64,000 nt of DNA from the NCBI GenBank assembly GCA_937981575.1, contig CALJNR010000012.1, forward strand, positions 62,001-126,000, given 5' to 3'. A program made the position numbers and the translations under genes. This stretch comes from an uncultured Clostridia bacterium. Its GTDB lineage: Bacteria > Bacillota > Clostridia > Lachnospirales > Cellulosilyticaceae. Shown in pieces: positions 34,626-44,102 of the stretch (positions are counted from its first letter, which is position 1; each line of letters starts with the position of its first letter). Below the pieces are notes generated by a model, which searched no databases, was not told the DNA's origin, and worked only from the letters and a program-made list of their open reading frames with translations.

Positions 34626-34931
34626 CTATATTCTAATATCTATCTTTGAATCTTTATCCCATTTATTTGCACTTTTATCTTTTGCCAGCTTTTTTTTCTT
34701 GTTTTTTCCTCTTGGATGTTGACCTTTTTCTTTTTCTTGATTCAATTCATTATTAACTTTTTCATCTTTTTGAAGTTCATTTACACTTTCTTTTTTTAAC
34801 TCCGTATGCTTTTGCATAATCTGCGCAAATTGTCCCTGTTGAGTATGTTCACTTTTGCTCTGTACGTGCTGACGATTAGATAGCTCCTGGGTCTGTTGAT
34901 AAATGGTTTGAGTATCAATAGGTCGTAGCAT
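34626..34931 (-). CDS. Small hydrophilic protein of unknown function in the fla/che operon
   Basis: This 101-residue protein is rich in Lys, Gln, Glu and Asn. It has a mid-protein helix (FAQIMQKHTELKKESVNELQ) and a strongly basic KNKKKKLAKDK segment, and is probably disordered. No motif is recognised. ATG at 34931 is 22 bases after the sigD stop and the gene is tightly packed with its neighbours, so it is likely real. The N-terminal QGQFAQIMQKHTE loosely recalls short flagellar-operon proteins of other Clostridia. Confidence 0.6.
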   Translation of the reverse strand: MLRPIDTQTIYQQTQELSNRQHVQSKSEHTQQGQFAQIMQKHTELKKESVNELQKDEKVNNELNQEKEKGQHPRGKNKKKKLAKDKSANKWDKDSKIDIRI

Positions 34932-34953
34932 TTTTATACTCCTTTATTAATAT

Positions 34954-35703
34954 TTACAATGGAAATGGCATATTATACTTCTGCAATTTTGCTCTAAGTC
35001 TTGATACTGCTTTTGTATGAAGCTGCGAAATCCTTGACTCTGATACAGTAAGTACTGCACTTATTTCCTTTAATGTCAGTTCTTCAAAATAATAGAGAAA
35101 AATAACTTGTTTTTCCCTATCCGGCAGTGAGCCGATTAATTCTGTCAGCTTTTCTTTAACTTCTTTTTCTTCAATATAGGTTTCTGGAATCTCTGCCTTA
35201 GTATCTTTTATATGTTCAAATTGATAAGTGTATTCATCTATGGATACTAAATTAGATATATTAACTTCTTTAAGCAAAGTATTATATTCATTCACATCTA
35301 TTCCTAAGTAATTTGCTACTTCTGATTCTTCCGGCTGTCTTCCTAGTTTTGATTCCAATTCTGTATAGGCTTTATCTAGTTCTTTTTGTTTCTTTCTCAG
35401 CGATCTTGGCACCCAGTCTAACTTACGGATGGCATCTAAAATAGCTCCCCGAATCCTTAAAGAAGCATACGTTTCAAACTTAACATTTTTAGTGAGATCA
35501 AATTTATCAACTGCATCAATAAGTCCTAAAGTACCATAACCAATAAGGTCATCCAAATCAACATACTGATTTAAATAAATGCCCAGCCTTCCTGCCACAA
35601 GTTTAATTAAATAAACATATTTTTCAATTAGCAATTGTTTAATATTGGAATCTCTAGTGTCATTATACTGTCTCCAAATGATGTTCATATCTTTACTATC
35701 CAT
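34954..35703 (-). CDS. sigD: Flagellar sigma factor SigD/FliA
   Basis: This 249-residue sigma-28 family factor directs late flagellar and chemotaxis genes. Region 2 shows YVDLDDLIGYGTLGLIDAVD and YASLRIRGAILDAIRKLDWV; region 3 follows with LGRQPEESEVANYLGI; region 4 has LYYFEELTLKEISAVLTVSES and a helix-turn-helix. The full length is normal. It lies near the end of the fla/che operon after cheD, so its level depends on whole-operon transcription. No flgM is in the window. Confidence 0.96.
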   Translation of the reverse strand: MDSKDMNIIWRQYNDTRDSNIKQLLIEKYVYLIKLVAGRLGIYLNQYVDLDDLIGYGTLGLIDAVDKFDLTKNVKFETYASLRIRGAILDAIRKLDWVPRSLRKKQKELDKAYTELESKLGRQPEESEVANYLGIDVNEYNTLLKEVNISNLVSIDEYTYQFEHIKDTKAEIPETYIEEKEVKEKLTELIGSLPDREKQVIFLYYFEELTLKEISAVLTVSESRISQLHTKAVSRLRAKLQKYNMPFPL

Positions 35704-35725
35704 ATTGGAACCCTCGCTAACTTTC

Positions 35726-36217
35726 TTATATTTCTTTTATGCCATGTCCTATGGTCCTTACTAATAATACACCTGTACTGGTATGAAGCTCTATTGTTCT
35801 TCCATAATTGCTACCAGTATCACTTGCTATAATAGGTATTGAAAGTTCTTCTAATATTTGGGTTACGGCTGCAATGTTCCTTGTTCCTATCCTCATCATA
35901 TCATCCATATTCTTAAATTCAAACATGTGTGCACCACCAGCTATTTTGGCAACGAGCCTGCTGCTTTTAGCCCCTAGATTAACCATATCCTCAATAAGCT
36001 TTACAATCGCTGTATCAGCAAATTTTGCTGGATTGCTGTTGTTTTTAATCTGTGTGCTGTCAGGAAGCATAATATGAGCCAATCCTCCTACTTTAACAAT
36101 AGAATCATATAAGGCTATCCCAACACAAGATCCAAGTCCAAGGGTCGTAAGAATATCTGGAGCTTTAACAACATTTAAGTCTGCCATTCCGACTTTTATA
36201 ATATGCCCTTCACTCAT
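35726..36217 (-). CDS. cheD: Chemoreceptor glutamine deamidase CheD
   Basis: This 163-residue enzyme deamidates receptor glutamines and binds CheC. The catalytic Cys lies in TTLGLGSCVGIALYD near residue 30 and the catalytic His in GGLAHIMLPDS. GGAHMF and GSNYGRTIELHTSTGVLLVR are typical C-terminal motifs. ATG at 36217 gives an ATGA overlap with the cheC stop; an in-frame GTG at 36223 is the alternative. It is next to cheC, as in Bacillus. Confidence 0.95.
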   Translation of the reverse strand: MSEGHIIKVGMADLNVVKAPDILTTLGLGSCVGIALYDSIVKVGGLAHIMLPDSTQIKNNSNPAKFADTAIVKLIEDMVNLGAKSSRLVAKIAGGAHMFEFKNMDDMMRIGTRNIAAVTQILEELSIPIIASDTGSNYGRTIELHTSTGVLLVRTIGHGIKEI

Positions 36218-36843
36218 AGCCACTTACCTAACGAATCTATTACTTTGTTATAAGAATCATTATCAAGAATGAGTATATAGGTGCCGTTTAATACTTGATT
36301 GGTATCCTTAAACATTGTCTCGATAAATAACATCGTATTGTCATTTCTTGCGAATTCAATAGCAGGATAACTCAAGATAGCACCTGCCATATCTATGGAT
36401 ATCTGCGGAATAGAAACATCTAACTCAAGTCCAGTAAACGTATTTAATGCACTTAAATAAGAACCTGCAAGTATATTCCCTGTTTCACATAAAACGGATA
36501 AATCAATTTCATCAAATTCTTCTACATGACTTACATCTTTACCCAACATAAGGTTAACAACTTTTATAGCGCTTTCAGCTTCTAACGCCAGGAGCAGCAT
36601 CGCATTTAAATCCCCATACACATTAATGAGCATACCTGCAATAAAGGATTCAGCATCACCTAGTATATCTGTAAGTTCTTGAATTTTCTCAATGCGTACG
36701 TTAGCCACACTCATATCAAGCGTACAACCTATCAGCTTCCCTAAGGAAGTCATCGCATTGCCGGAAGCAATATTTCCTGCTTCTTTCAGCATATCTATTT
36801 CTTCTTCAGTTATATCCTGATAATATTTCTCCCCCAAGTTCAT
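36214..36843 (-). CDS. cheC: CheY-P phosphatase CheC
   Basis: This 209-residue protein has two pseudosymmetric CheC motifs: EAGNIASGNAMTSLGKLIG near the start and ETGNILAGSYLSALNTFTG near residue 117. Both keep Glu and Asn of the active helix; the second has Ser where the first has Asn. It removes phosphate from CheY-P. ATG at 36843 is preferred: its ribosome site TAGGAGA overlaps the cheW stop, while the longer frame to 36918 would run deep into cheW. Confidence 0.94.
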   Translation of the reverse strand: MNLGEKYYQDITEEEIDMLKEAGNIASGNAMTSLGKLIGCTLDMSVANVRIEKIQELTDILGDAESFIAGMLINVYGDLNAMLLLALEAESAIKVVNLMLGKDVSHVEEFDEIDLSVLCETGNILAGSYLSALNTFTGLELDVSIPQISIDMAGAILSYPAIEFARNDNTMLFIETMFKDTNQVLNGTYILILDNDSYNKVIDSLGKWL

Positions 36844-36847
36844 TCTC

Positions 36848-37306
36848 CTATCTGCTATTAGTTTCGAATGCTTCTTCAATAATGTTCGTAAGGTTGAGCA
36901 GTGTAATAATATTCGCATCTACCTTACCAACACCCATAATATGATTTGTTTTTATTTTACCTTGTATATTCTGAACAGCTTCAATCTGCTCCTCATCAAG
37001 TTCTATAACCTCTTTTACTTCATCAACTATTATACCCACCATAGCCTCATCTAATTTAACAATAATAATTCTAGTTTTATCAGTATATTCTGAAGTCAGC
37101 AATTCAAACTGTTCCCTTAAGCTTATAACTGGTATAATTTCACCCCGTAGGTTCATTACACCTTTTACACACATTGGCGCTTTGGGAACACGCATAATAG
37201 TCTTAATTCTTTCAATAATCTGTACGTTCTGTATATCAATGCCATAGAGCTGCTCATCAAGTTTGAAAACAATAAATTGTCTTATACTCTGAAATGTATA
37301 GTCCAT
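36848..37306 (-). CDS. cheW: Chemotaxis coupling protein CheW
   Basis: This 152-residue coupling protein links receptors and CheA. It consists of one CheW domain: FIVFKLDEQLYGIDIQNVQIIE, then MRVPKAPMCVKGVMNLRGEIIPVI in substance and VGIIVDEVKEVIEL. It lies between cheA and cheC. The first residues (MDYTFQSIRQ) are normal, and ATG at 37306 is 12 bases after the cheA stop. Confidence 0.96.
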   Translation of the reverse strand: MDYTFQSIRQFIVFKLDEQLYGIDIQNVQIIERIKTIMRVPKAPMCVKGVMNLRGEIIPVISLREQFELLTSEYTDKTRIIIVKLDEAMVGIIVDEVKEVIELDEEQIEAVQNIQGKIKTNHIMGVGKVDANIITLLNLTNIIEEAFETNSR

Positions 37307-37318
37307 TTCTTTTCCCCC

Positions 37319-39358
37319 TTAAATTAGTGAATTAATATCAAGTATGAGTGCTACTTCTCCATTACCTAATATCGTAGCCCCGGCAATAATATCAATTCCA
37401 CTTAAATATTTACCTAATGATTTAATAACAATCTCCTGCTGGCCAATTAACGAGTCGATAATAAAACCAACTTGACGTTCTCCTTTTTTCACAATAACTC
37501 CCATCATGAGATCCTTGTCTTCTTCCTGTGGCAAGCCCAAAATATTATGCAACCTAATAATCGGAATAATCTCATTTCGAATAACAATTACTTCTTGTTT
37601 TTGAACAAGCTGAATGTCTTCTTTCTTTACATCTTCGATGTTTTGAATATTACTTAACGGTATAGCGTATTTTTCATTGCCTATGTTAATCATAAGGGCT
37701 TGAATAATAGCAAGAGTCAGTGGCAGACGAACGATAAACTTACTGCCTTTTCCCATCTCTGTCTGAACTTCAACGTGTCCTCCCAGTGCAGTAATTTTAC
37801 TTTTTACTACATCTAATCCTACGCCTCGGCCAGATAGATCGGTAATTTCTGATGCTGTACTGAAGCTTGGCTTAAATAACAGCTCAATGATTTCCTGCTC
37901 TGTCATATTCACCGCCTCTTCTTTAGTAATAGTACCCTTTTGAAGTGCTTTATTTTTAATTTTATTGACATCAATGCCTCTTCCATCATCTTGAACCTCT
38001 ATCACAACACTATTCCCGTCTTGGTAAGCCTGAAGCTTGATTGTTCCTTTTTTAGGCTTTCCAATATGAATACGCTCTTCAGTAGTCTCAAGGCCATGAT
38101 CAGCAGCATTCCTTAAGAGGTGAATAAGTGGATCACCAATTTCATCGATCACAGTTCGGTCAAGCTCAGTTTCTTCCCCTGACATAATCAGTTCTATTTC
38201 TTTATTAATTTTTCTTGAAACATCTCTTATCATTCTAGGGAATCTATTAAATACTAGCTCAACAGGAACCATCCTTACTTTCATGACAGCGTCATGAAGG
38301 CTTGTAGTTACTCTTTCTAAATACTCAACTGAATCATTATAATTACCTGCTGAATTTTCAGCTGAAACATTAAGTCCTTCTAGCTGAGTCTTAACGATAA
38401 TTAATTCGCTTACTAAATTCATTAAAGTATCCAGCCTGTCAATATTTACTCTAACAGTCTTACTTGATACTTGTTTACCGTTCTGTGCATTAGTGTTATC
38501 TTGCGATCCACCGTTTTGAGCATCTTCTTGCTTATCAACAAGAGCTGCTTCTTCAACAAACTCTCCTGACTTAAATGCCTTAATGACAACGCTTTCTACT
38601 TCAGATACACCTAAAATGATTTCCTGGAGCTTTTGCTTAGGTTCTTTTGTAATAAAAACTAAAACAAATGTGTCTTCAAATCTTTCATCTTCGATATCTT
38701 GAGCACTTGGTACACAATGAACAATTTCACCTAATCTTTCAAGCTCTGTAAAAATGACAAAGGCCCTTGCTGACTTTAACACACAATTTGAAGATAATTT
38801 AATCTCAACTTGGAAAACGCTCATTCCCATACTAATTGCCTTGTTTTTTATCAGCGCCTGAGATTCAGGCAGTTCCATTAAATCCCCGCTTTCTTCCCCT
38901 GGTCCGCTTGATACTGTTTCTTTAGCATTATCTAAACTAACAGCTGATGATTGTGGTGATGGCGTACTGGTGTCCTGCATTGAAGCGATTTGTTCCAGTT
39001 CGTGTATAAGCGCTGCATAATCTTCACTGCCTTCCGAAGACGTATTAATAATTTCTTCAACATAGTTTTCAAGAGCATCTAAACACTGAAATAAAGTATC
39101 CAGCATACTGGCACTTACTTTAAGTTTTCCTGATCTTATTTCTGAAAGCACATTTTCGGCATTATGGGTTAACTTCTGCATTCTAGCAAATCCCATTGTT
39201 CCAGCCATCCCTTTAAGGGTGTGGGCTACCCTAAAAATCTCATTGAGTGTATGAGTATCATCAGGATAGCTTTCTAACTTAAGTAAATTTTCATTTAATC
39301 GTTGCAAATTATCTTTAGATTCTTCAATAAATATTTGTAAATATTGGCTAACGTCCAT
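37319..39358 (-). CDS. cheA: Chemotaxis histidine kinase CheA
   Basis: This 679-residue kinase has all five parts. P1 (Hpt) has the phosphorylated His in FRVAHTLKGMAGTMGF near residue 46. P2 is a CheY/CheB-binding domain of about residues 175-265. P3 dimerization follows with RLDTLMNLVSELIIVKTQLE in substance, P4 ATPase with HLLRNAADHGLE, DDGRGID and GRGVGLDVV, and P5 is a CheW-like C terminus. ATG at 39358 overlaps the cheB stop by 11 bases. The P2 linker carries Ser/Gln-rich stretches. Confidence 0.97.
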   Translation of the reverse strand: MDVSQYLQIFIEESKDNLQRLNENLLKLESYPDDTHTLNEIFRVAHTLKGMAGTMGFARMQKLTHNAENVLSEIRSGKLKVSASMLDTLFQCLDALENYVEEIINTSSEGSEDYAALIHELEQIASMQDTSTPSPQSSAVSLDNAKETVSSGPGEESGDLMELPESQALIKNKAISMGMSVFQVEIKLSSNCVLKSARAFVIFTELERLGEIVHCVPSAQDIEDERFEDTFVLVFITKEPKQKLQEIILGVSEVESVVIKAFKSGEFVEEAALVDKQEDAQNGGSQDNTNAQNGKQVSSKTVRVNIDRLDTLMNLVSELIIVKTQLEGLNVSAENSAGNYNDSVEYLERVTTSLHDAVMKVRMVPVELVFNRFPRMIRDVSRKINKEIELIMSGEETELDRTVIDEIGDPLIHLLRNAADHGLETTEERIHIGKPKKGTIKLQAYQDGNSVVIEVQDDGRGIDVNKIKNKALQKGTITKEEAVNMTEQEIIELLFKPSFSTASEITDLSGRGVGLDVVKSKITALGGHVEVQTEMGKGSKFIVRLPLTLAIIQALMINIGNEKYAIPLSNIQNIEDVKKEDIQLVQKQEVIVIRNEIIPIIRLHNILGLPQEEDKDLMMGVIVKKGERQVGFIIDSLIGQQEIVIKSLGKYLSGIDIIAGATILGNGEVALILDINSLI

Positions 39359-39989
39359 GACTATCCCCCACTATCTTTTTAATTGTTTGATTAATTTCAT
39401 TTGCCGGCACGACGTAATCTGCAACCCCTGCATTTACTACTGCTTTCGGCATACCATAAACAGTTGACGATTCTTGATCCTGAGCTATTACAATGCAGTT
39501 ATGAACTTGTCTTAAATGGGTCACCCCTTCTAATCCATCTGTGCCCATTCCTGTCATAATAACAGTAATAATGCTTTTTTTGTTCAAATCTAAAGCAGCC
39601 AGCGAATGGAGCATGACATTAACAGATGGTTTATGTCCTTGATAAGGATCCTCATCTGAAAGCCTGATTTGAGGAAACGATGCATTAACGATTTGCAGCT
39701 GTTTCCCCCCAGGGGCAATATAAACTACCCCTCTTTTGAGCTTCTCGCCGTCTTCTGCTTCTTTAACATGTACCTTGCTGATTTTATTCAACCTGTCTGC
39801 CAGCGGTTTCGTAAATCCCGGCGGCATATGCTGTACAATGACGTAAGTAGCAGATAATTCCTCTTCGAATTCTGCCAGCAGCTGATTGAGCAGCTTAGGT
39901 CCTCCTGTAGAGATCCCCATTGCAATAATATACTCATATTCCACTCGCTCCTCCTTGTGTCTAGAATAATTAGAATTATTATTTATCAT
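39348..39989 (-). CDS. cheB: Receptor methylesterase CheB, catalytic domain only
   Basis: This 213-residue protein corresponds to the C-terminal methylesterase domain. The catalytic triad is seen as S27 (MGISTGGP), H54 (VQHMPPGFT) and D151 (TGMGTDGLEG), with spacing as in full-length CheB. The N-terminal receiver domain is missing: only about 19 residues precede the catalytic domain, and the upstream 90 bases (39990-40079) hold no remnant. ATG at 39989 has AGGAGA before it. It should still remove methyl groups from receptors, but without phosphorylation control by CheA. Confidence 0.92.
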   Translation of the reverse strand: MINNNSNYSRHKEERVEYEYIIAMGISTGGPKLLNQLLAEFEEELSATYVIVQHMPPGFTKPLADRLNKISKVHVKEAEDGEKLKRGVVYIAPGGKQLQIVNASFPQIRLSDEDPYQGHKPSVNVMLHSLAALDLNKKSIITVIMTGMGTDGLEGVTHLRQVHNCIVIAQDQESSTVYGMPKAVVNAGVADYVVPANEINQTIKKIVGDSHGR

Positions 39990-40079
39990 GTTAATCTCCT
40001 ATAATTATATAATATATTTATACTATAACTATTTTTCTAGTTTATTTTTATGTATTCTCCATAACTAATAGAAAATAAA

Positions 40080-40958
40080 TTAACTGGAAAATATCTTCTT
40101 AAATTTACTAATCCAACTCGTTTTTTCATCTAGTTTAACTTCCTCTCCTTTACTATCTGATATACTTTTGCTGATTTGATAGTAGGCGGCACTAGCTTTT
40201 GATTTTTTATCATAGATATAAATAGGTACTTGACTTTTTACTGCATGAAATACCTTTTCATCGTAAGGAATATACCCTGCATATTCAATTTCTGCATTAA
40301 TGAAATTTTTAGATACGTAGTAGAGTTTTGTAAATACTTGATGCGCTTCTTCTTTTGAAGAAGCTTTATTGATCACTACTTTAATTTTACTTTTCATTGT
40401 AAAATCATTCTTAAGTGTTTTGATTAATGCATAGCCATCGGTTATCGATGTGGGTTCCGGTGTTACAATAACATAGACTTCTTGAGCAAGCATACAAAAT
40501 TTTACAACAATATCATTGATACCTGCCCCTGTATCAATGAGCAGCGTGTCAGTAAGTTCTTCCAGCTGTACCAAACTTTCACCTATCTGCTCAATCTTAT
40601 GCGGAGGAAGAAAGATCATTTCGTTAATGCCCGATCCTCCTGATATAAATGAAACATCATATTTACTCTTAGTTATTAAATCTTTAAGCCCACATTCCTG
40701 GCGTATTAAATGTGCTAAGTTAAACTTAGGTCTCTCACCTAATATTATTTCTACATTAGCAAGGCCAAAGTCAGCATCCAAAATGATGGGGTTTTTTTTC
40801 TGTTCTTTTAAACATAATGCTAAATTGACGCTAAAGTTACTTTTACCAACTCCACCCTTCCCACTGGCAACGGTGATAATTTTCATATTACTCTTTTTAT
40901 CTTCTGTCTGTCTGCTTGAAGAAACAATATTTCTTAGTTGCTGTGCTTGATCATTCAT
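40080..40958 (-). CDS. flhG: Flagellar number regulator FlhG (MinD-like ATPase)
   Basis: This 292-residue MinD/ParA-family ATPase works with FlhF to set number and place of flagella. An N-terminal QLRNIVSSS segment precedes the deviant Walker A motif SGKGGVGKSNFSVNLAL, DADFGLANVEII follows, and LLIDTGAGIND is Walker B. It overlaps flhF by eight bases. The 90 bases after its stop hold a TATAAT-like box near 40005 but no clear promoter. Confidence 0.95.
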   Translation of the reverse strand: MNDQAQQLRNIVSSSRQTEDKKSNMKIITVASGKGGVGKSNFSVNLALCLKEQKKNPIILDADFGLANVEIILGERPKFNLAHLIRQECGLKDLITKSKYDVSFISGGSGINEMIFLPPHKIEQIGESLVQLEELTDTLLIDTGAGINDIVVKFCMLAQEVYVIVTPEPTSITDGYALIKTLKNDFTMKSKIKVVINKASSKEEAHQVFTKLYYVSKNFINAEIEYAGYIPYDEKVFHAVKSQVPIYIYDKKSKASAAYYQISKSISDSKGEEVKLDEKTSWISKFKKIFSS

Positions 40959-42066
40959 AGTTAAGTCTCCCTAATAGATAACTCGTATATTCGTCTGCAT
41001 TGAATCCTTTTATATCAGCTGGTACATTTTGACCATGTGTCAGATACAAAATAGGCCGCTTTGCATAGTAGGCAATATTAATAACATTTCCTATCTCATC
41101 GGTTTCATCTAATTTAGTAATAATAAGTTCAAAATCTTCATAAAAGCTTTCATAAATACTGATGATATTTTTAACATCCTTAGCTGATGTATTGGCGTTC
41201 AACACAAGAAAAACTTGCTTTTCATCTACACTTTGGAGCAGCCCCTTGATATCTTTAATTTGTTCAGTGTTCTTATGAGATCTCCCGGCAGTATCTATAA
41301 ATATATGATCTGCTTTGTCCCACTTCTTTATGGCATTTAAGAGCTCTTTCTCATCATAAATGATTTCAATATCCACGCCTAATATATCTGCATAGGTTCT
41401 CAGCTGTTCTATTGCCGCAATTCTATAGGTGTCAGATGTAAAAAGAACAACCTTCTTATGTTTATTGAGAACATAATCTGCTGTTAGTTTTGCAATAGTT
41501 GTTGTCTTTCCAACTCCTGTAGGACCTATAAAAAATACTATTTTAGGCAGACTTTTTGTATGCAATTCTTTTTGAAGCAGTGCCTCTATATTTGCATACA
41601 GCACTCTGATAATTGTTTCAACATCACTTTCTTCATCAATTCCTTCAAGAATACTATCTAATATTTCCTGATTAATCCCTTCATTTTGCAGCTTACTTTT
41701 TAAAATATCCATTACCTTGTTCCCAGAATCGCTTTCTCTTTTATCTTCTATCTTGGTATTACTCAACCCTGTGATAGAATGCTGCATCTCTTCAATCTGT
41801 TCTTTAAGAGATAATAAAACATTGTACGTAACCTGCTCCATATCTTTGTCTTGTGAAGCTGGCGCCTGGTTTAAAAAATCTGAAGTCTGATCCTCTTCAT
41901 CTTTCACTGCTACAGTCACAACAGTCTTAGAAGATTTAAACCACTTAAAGAAACCTGACCTTTTCTCTTGCTGCGCCCTAAGTATAACAGCTAAGTCCCC
42001 ATACTCCTTTTTTATTTGCTCCTGGATAACTTCTTGATTTTTGCCCTTTATCTTTAGAATTCTCAT
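40951..42066 (-). CDS. flhF: Flagellar SRP-type GTPase FlhF
   Basis: This 371-residue SRP-GTPase-family protein sets the site of flagellum assembly. An N-terminal basic domain (about residues 1-100) precedes the N-G domain. The P-loop is FIGPTGVGKTTTIAKL near residue 178. DTYRIAAIEQLRTYA, IFIDTAGRSHKN and TKLDETDEIG complete the GTP site. ATG at 42066 overlaps the flhA stop as ATGA. Confidence 0.96.
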   Translation of the reverse strand: MRILKIKGKNQEVIQEQIKKEYGDLAVILRAQQEKRSGFFKWFKSSKTVVTVAVKDEEDQTSDFLNQAPASQDKDMEQVTYNVLLSLKEQIEEMQHSITGLSNTKIEDKRESDSGNKVMDILKSKLQNEGINQEILDSILEGIDEESDVETIIRVLYANIEALLQKELHTKSLPKIVFFIGPTGVGKTTTIAKLTADYVLNKHKKVVLFTSDTYRIAAIEQLRTYADILGVDIEIIYDEKELLNAIKKWDKADHIFIDTAGRSHKNTEQIKDIKGLLQSVDEKQVFLVLNANTSAKDVKNIISIYESFYEDFELIITKLDETDEIGNVINIAYYAKRPILYLTHGQNVPADIKGFNADEYTSYLLGRLNYE

Positions 42067-44102
42067 GCTATACTCACCATTCCTATTGACTGGATTTCTA
42101 CATTTTGTTCAATTTCATTGTAAGAAATGACAATTAAATCTGGTATATACTGCTCTGTTAAATGTTTAAAATAAATTCTTACGATAGGTGATGTCAGAAT
42201 AATAGGCTGCAAGCCTACCGAAGTCAATTTTGCAACTTCCTTTTTTAATTGTCCAATGACATTTTGCAACATTTTAGGATCTAATGCGACATATGATCCT
42301 TGTTCCGTATGCTGCACATGCTCCATAATTTGCTGTTCAACAGACGGATCTAATGTAATCACCTGATTTGTTGATTCACTAAATATCTTTTTAGATATAC
42401 TCCGGGCTAACCCTTGTCTTACATATTCCGTCAAAACATCTGTATCACGAACAGTCGTTCCATAATCAGCAAGTACTTCACATATTGTTACCATGTCTCT
42501 TATGGATATGCTTTCTTTAAGTAAATTAGAAAGCACTTTTTGAATATCTCCAACGCTAAGCAGCTTAGGTGTAAGCTCCTCTATAAGTGTTGGATGCGTT
42601 TCTCCGATGTGACTAATCAGTGTCTGGACATCCTGCCTGCTGAGCAATTCATGTAGATGTGATTTGATCACTTCTGTAAGATGCGTTGCAATAATAGATG
42701 GACAATCTACTACTGTATAGCCTTTCACTTCAGCTTTTTCTCTTTGTATTTCTGTAATCCACAAAGCCGGAAGTCCAAAAGCAGGCTCAGTTGTGGCAAT
42801 CCCATCAATTTCCTCTTCAATATATCCTGGATTCATGGCCATATAATGATCAAACAGAATTTCTCCTCTAGCTACTTCTACTCCTTTAATTTTAATACTA
42901 TAGGCGTTAGGAGGCAGCTGAATATTATCTCTCAGCCTTACAATAGGAACGATACTTCCAAGTTCAAGCGCAATCTGCCGCCTTATCATAACTACCCGAT
43001 CTAACAAATCCCCGCCTTGATTGACATCTGCTAGAGGAATAATGCCATATCCAAATTCTAATTCGATTGGATCAACCTGTAACAGCGAAATGACATTTTC
43101 AGGCTTTCTAATTTCTTCAGCTACTTCATCTTCACTGCCAATTTCCGCTTTTACAGCCTCCACTTTCTGCTTAACCGAAAACCTATACGCTATCACAAAC
43201 CAAACCAGTGCAATAGGAAGTGTTATAACTGGTCCCATTGGCGTAAAAAAACCTAGTGCAAGCAGTGTAATACCTACTACATAAAGGACAATAGGTGAAT
43301 AAGCAAGCTGCTTTAAAATCACTTTACTCATACTATCATCTGCATTGGTCTTCGTAACTAAAATACCTGTTGCCGTAGAAATAAGCAGGGCAGGAATGGA
43401 ACTTACCAAGCCATCTCCAATAGTAAGAATAGTATATCTTCTTAACGCTTCTCCAAACTCCAGGTTTTTTGACATTATTCCTATAATAATTCCTGCAACA
43501 ATATTAATAATCGTAATGAAGAGTCCAACTATAGCATCATTTTTAACAAACTTTGAAGCCCCATCCATTGAACCAAAAAAAGCAGCTTCATCCTGGACCT
43601 TCTTTCTTCTTCTTTTTGCTTCTTCATCGTCAATAAATCCAGTATTTAAGTCAGCATCAATCGCCATCTGTTTTCCAGGCATAGCATCAAGTGTAAAACG
43701 CGCTGTTACTTCTGCCACACGCTCAGATCCCTTGGTAATAACCTGAAAGTTTACTATTGTAATAATGATAAATATAATAGTTCCAATAACCAAGTCCCCA
43801 CCTGAGACAAAGTCCCCGAATGCCTGTACGACCTCTCCCGCATATCCATCCCTCAAAATTAGACGCGTTGATGAGATATTTAGTCCTAATCGAAATAAAG
43901 TCGTCAATAACAACATCGTAGGAAATAATGATAAATCCAGAGACTCCTTTGAAAAAAGTGAACTCATTAAAATCATTGCCGCAACAGAAATATTTAAAAT
44001 GAGAAAGATGCTCAGAATAGCACTTGGCAAAGGAACGATAATCAAAAATAATATCCCTATTACAAACAACCCTAATATTCCATCTCCTGATTTAAACTTC
44101 AT
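42063..44102 (-). CDS. flhA: Flagellar export gate protein FlhA
   Basis: This 679-residue component of the type III export gate has about eight N-terminal membrane helices and a large cytoplasmic domain from about residue 320. The conserved FHIPEP-region signature appears as SKESLDLSLFPTMLLLTTLFRLGLNISSTR in substance, near residue 55, and PGKQMAIDADLNTGFID near residue 145 lies in the cytoplasmic loop. It overlaps flhB by one base (TAATG) and flhF by four. Confidence 0.98.
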   Translation of the reverse strand: MKFKSGDGILGLFVIGILFLIIVPLPSAILSIFLILNISVAAMILMSSLFSKESLDLSLFPTMLLLTTLFRLGLNISSTRLILRDGYAGEVVQAFGDFVSGGDLVIGTIIFIIITIVNFQVITKGSERVAEVTARFTLDAMPGKQMAIDADLNTGFIDDEEAKRRRKKVQDEAAFFGSMDGASKFVKNDAIVGLFITIINIVAGIIIGIMSKNLEFGEALRRYTILTIGDGLVSSIPALLISTATGILVTKTNADDSMSKVILKQLAYSPIVLYVVGITLLALGFFTPMGPVITLPIALVWFVIAYRFSVKQKVEAVKAEIGSEDEVAEEIRKPENVISLLQVDPIELEFGYGIIPLADVNQGGDLLDRVVMIRRQIALELGSIVPIVRLRDNIQLPPNAYSIKIKGVEVARGEILFDHYMAMNPGYIEEEIDGIATTEPAFGLPALWITEIQREKAEVKGYTVVDCPSIIATHLTEVIKSHLHELLSRQDVQTLISHIGETHPTLIEELTPKLLSVGDIQKVLSNLLKESISIRDMVTICEVLADYGTTVRDTDVLTEYVRQGLARSISKKIFSESTNQVITLDPSVEQQIMEHVQHTEQGSYVALDPKMLQNVIGQLKKEVAKLTSVGLQPIILTSPIVRIYFKHLTEQYIPDLIVISYNEIEQNVEIQSIGMVSIA

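Noticed and set aside
36844-36918. Longer cheC reading frame starting within cheW
   Set aside because: The extra 25 residues do not fit CheC. A good ribosome site precedes ATG 36843, just after the cheW stop.
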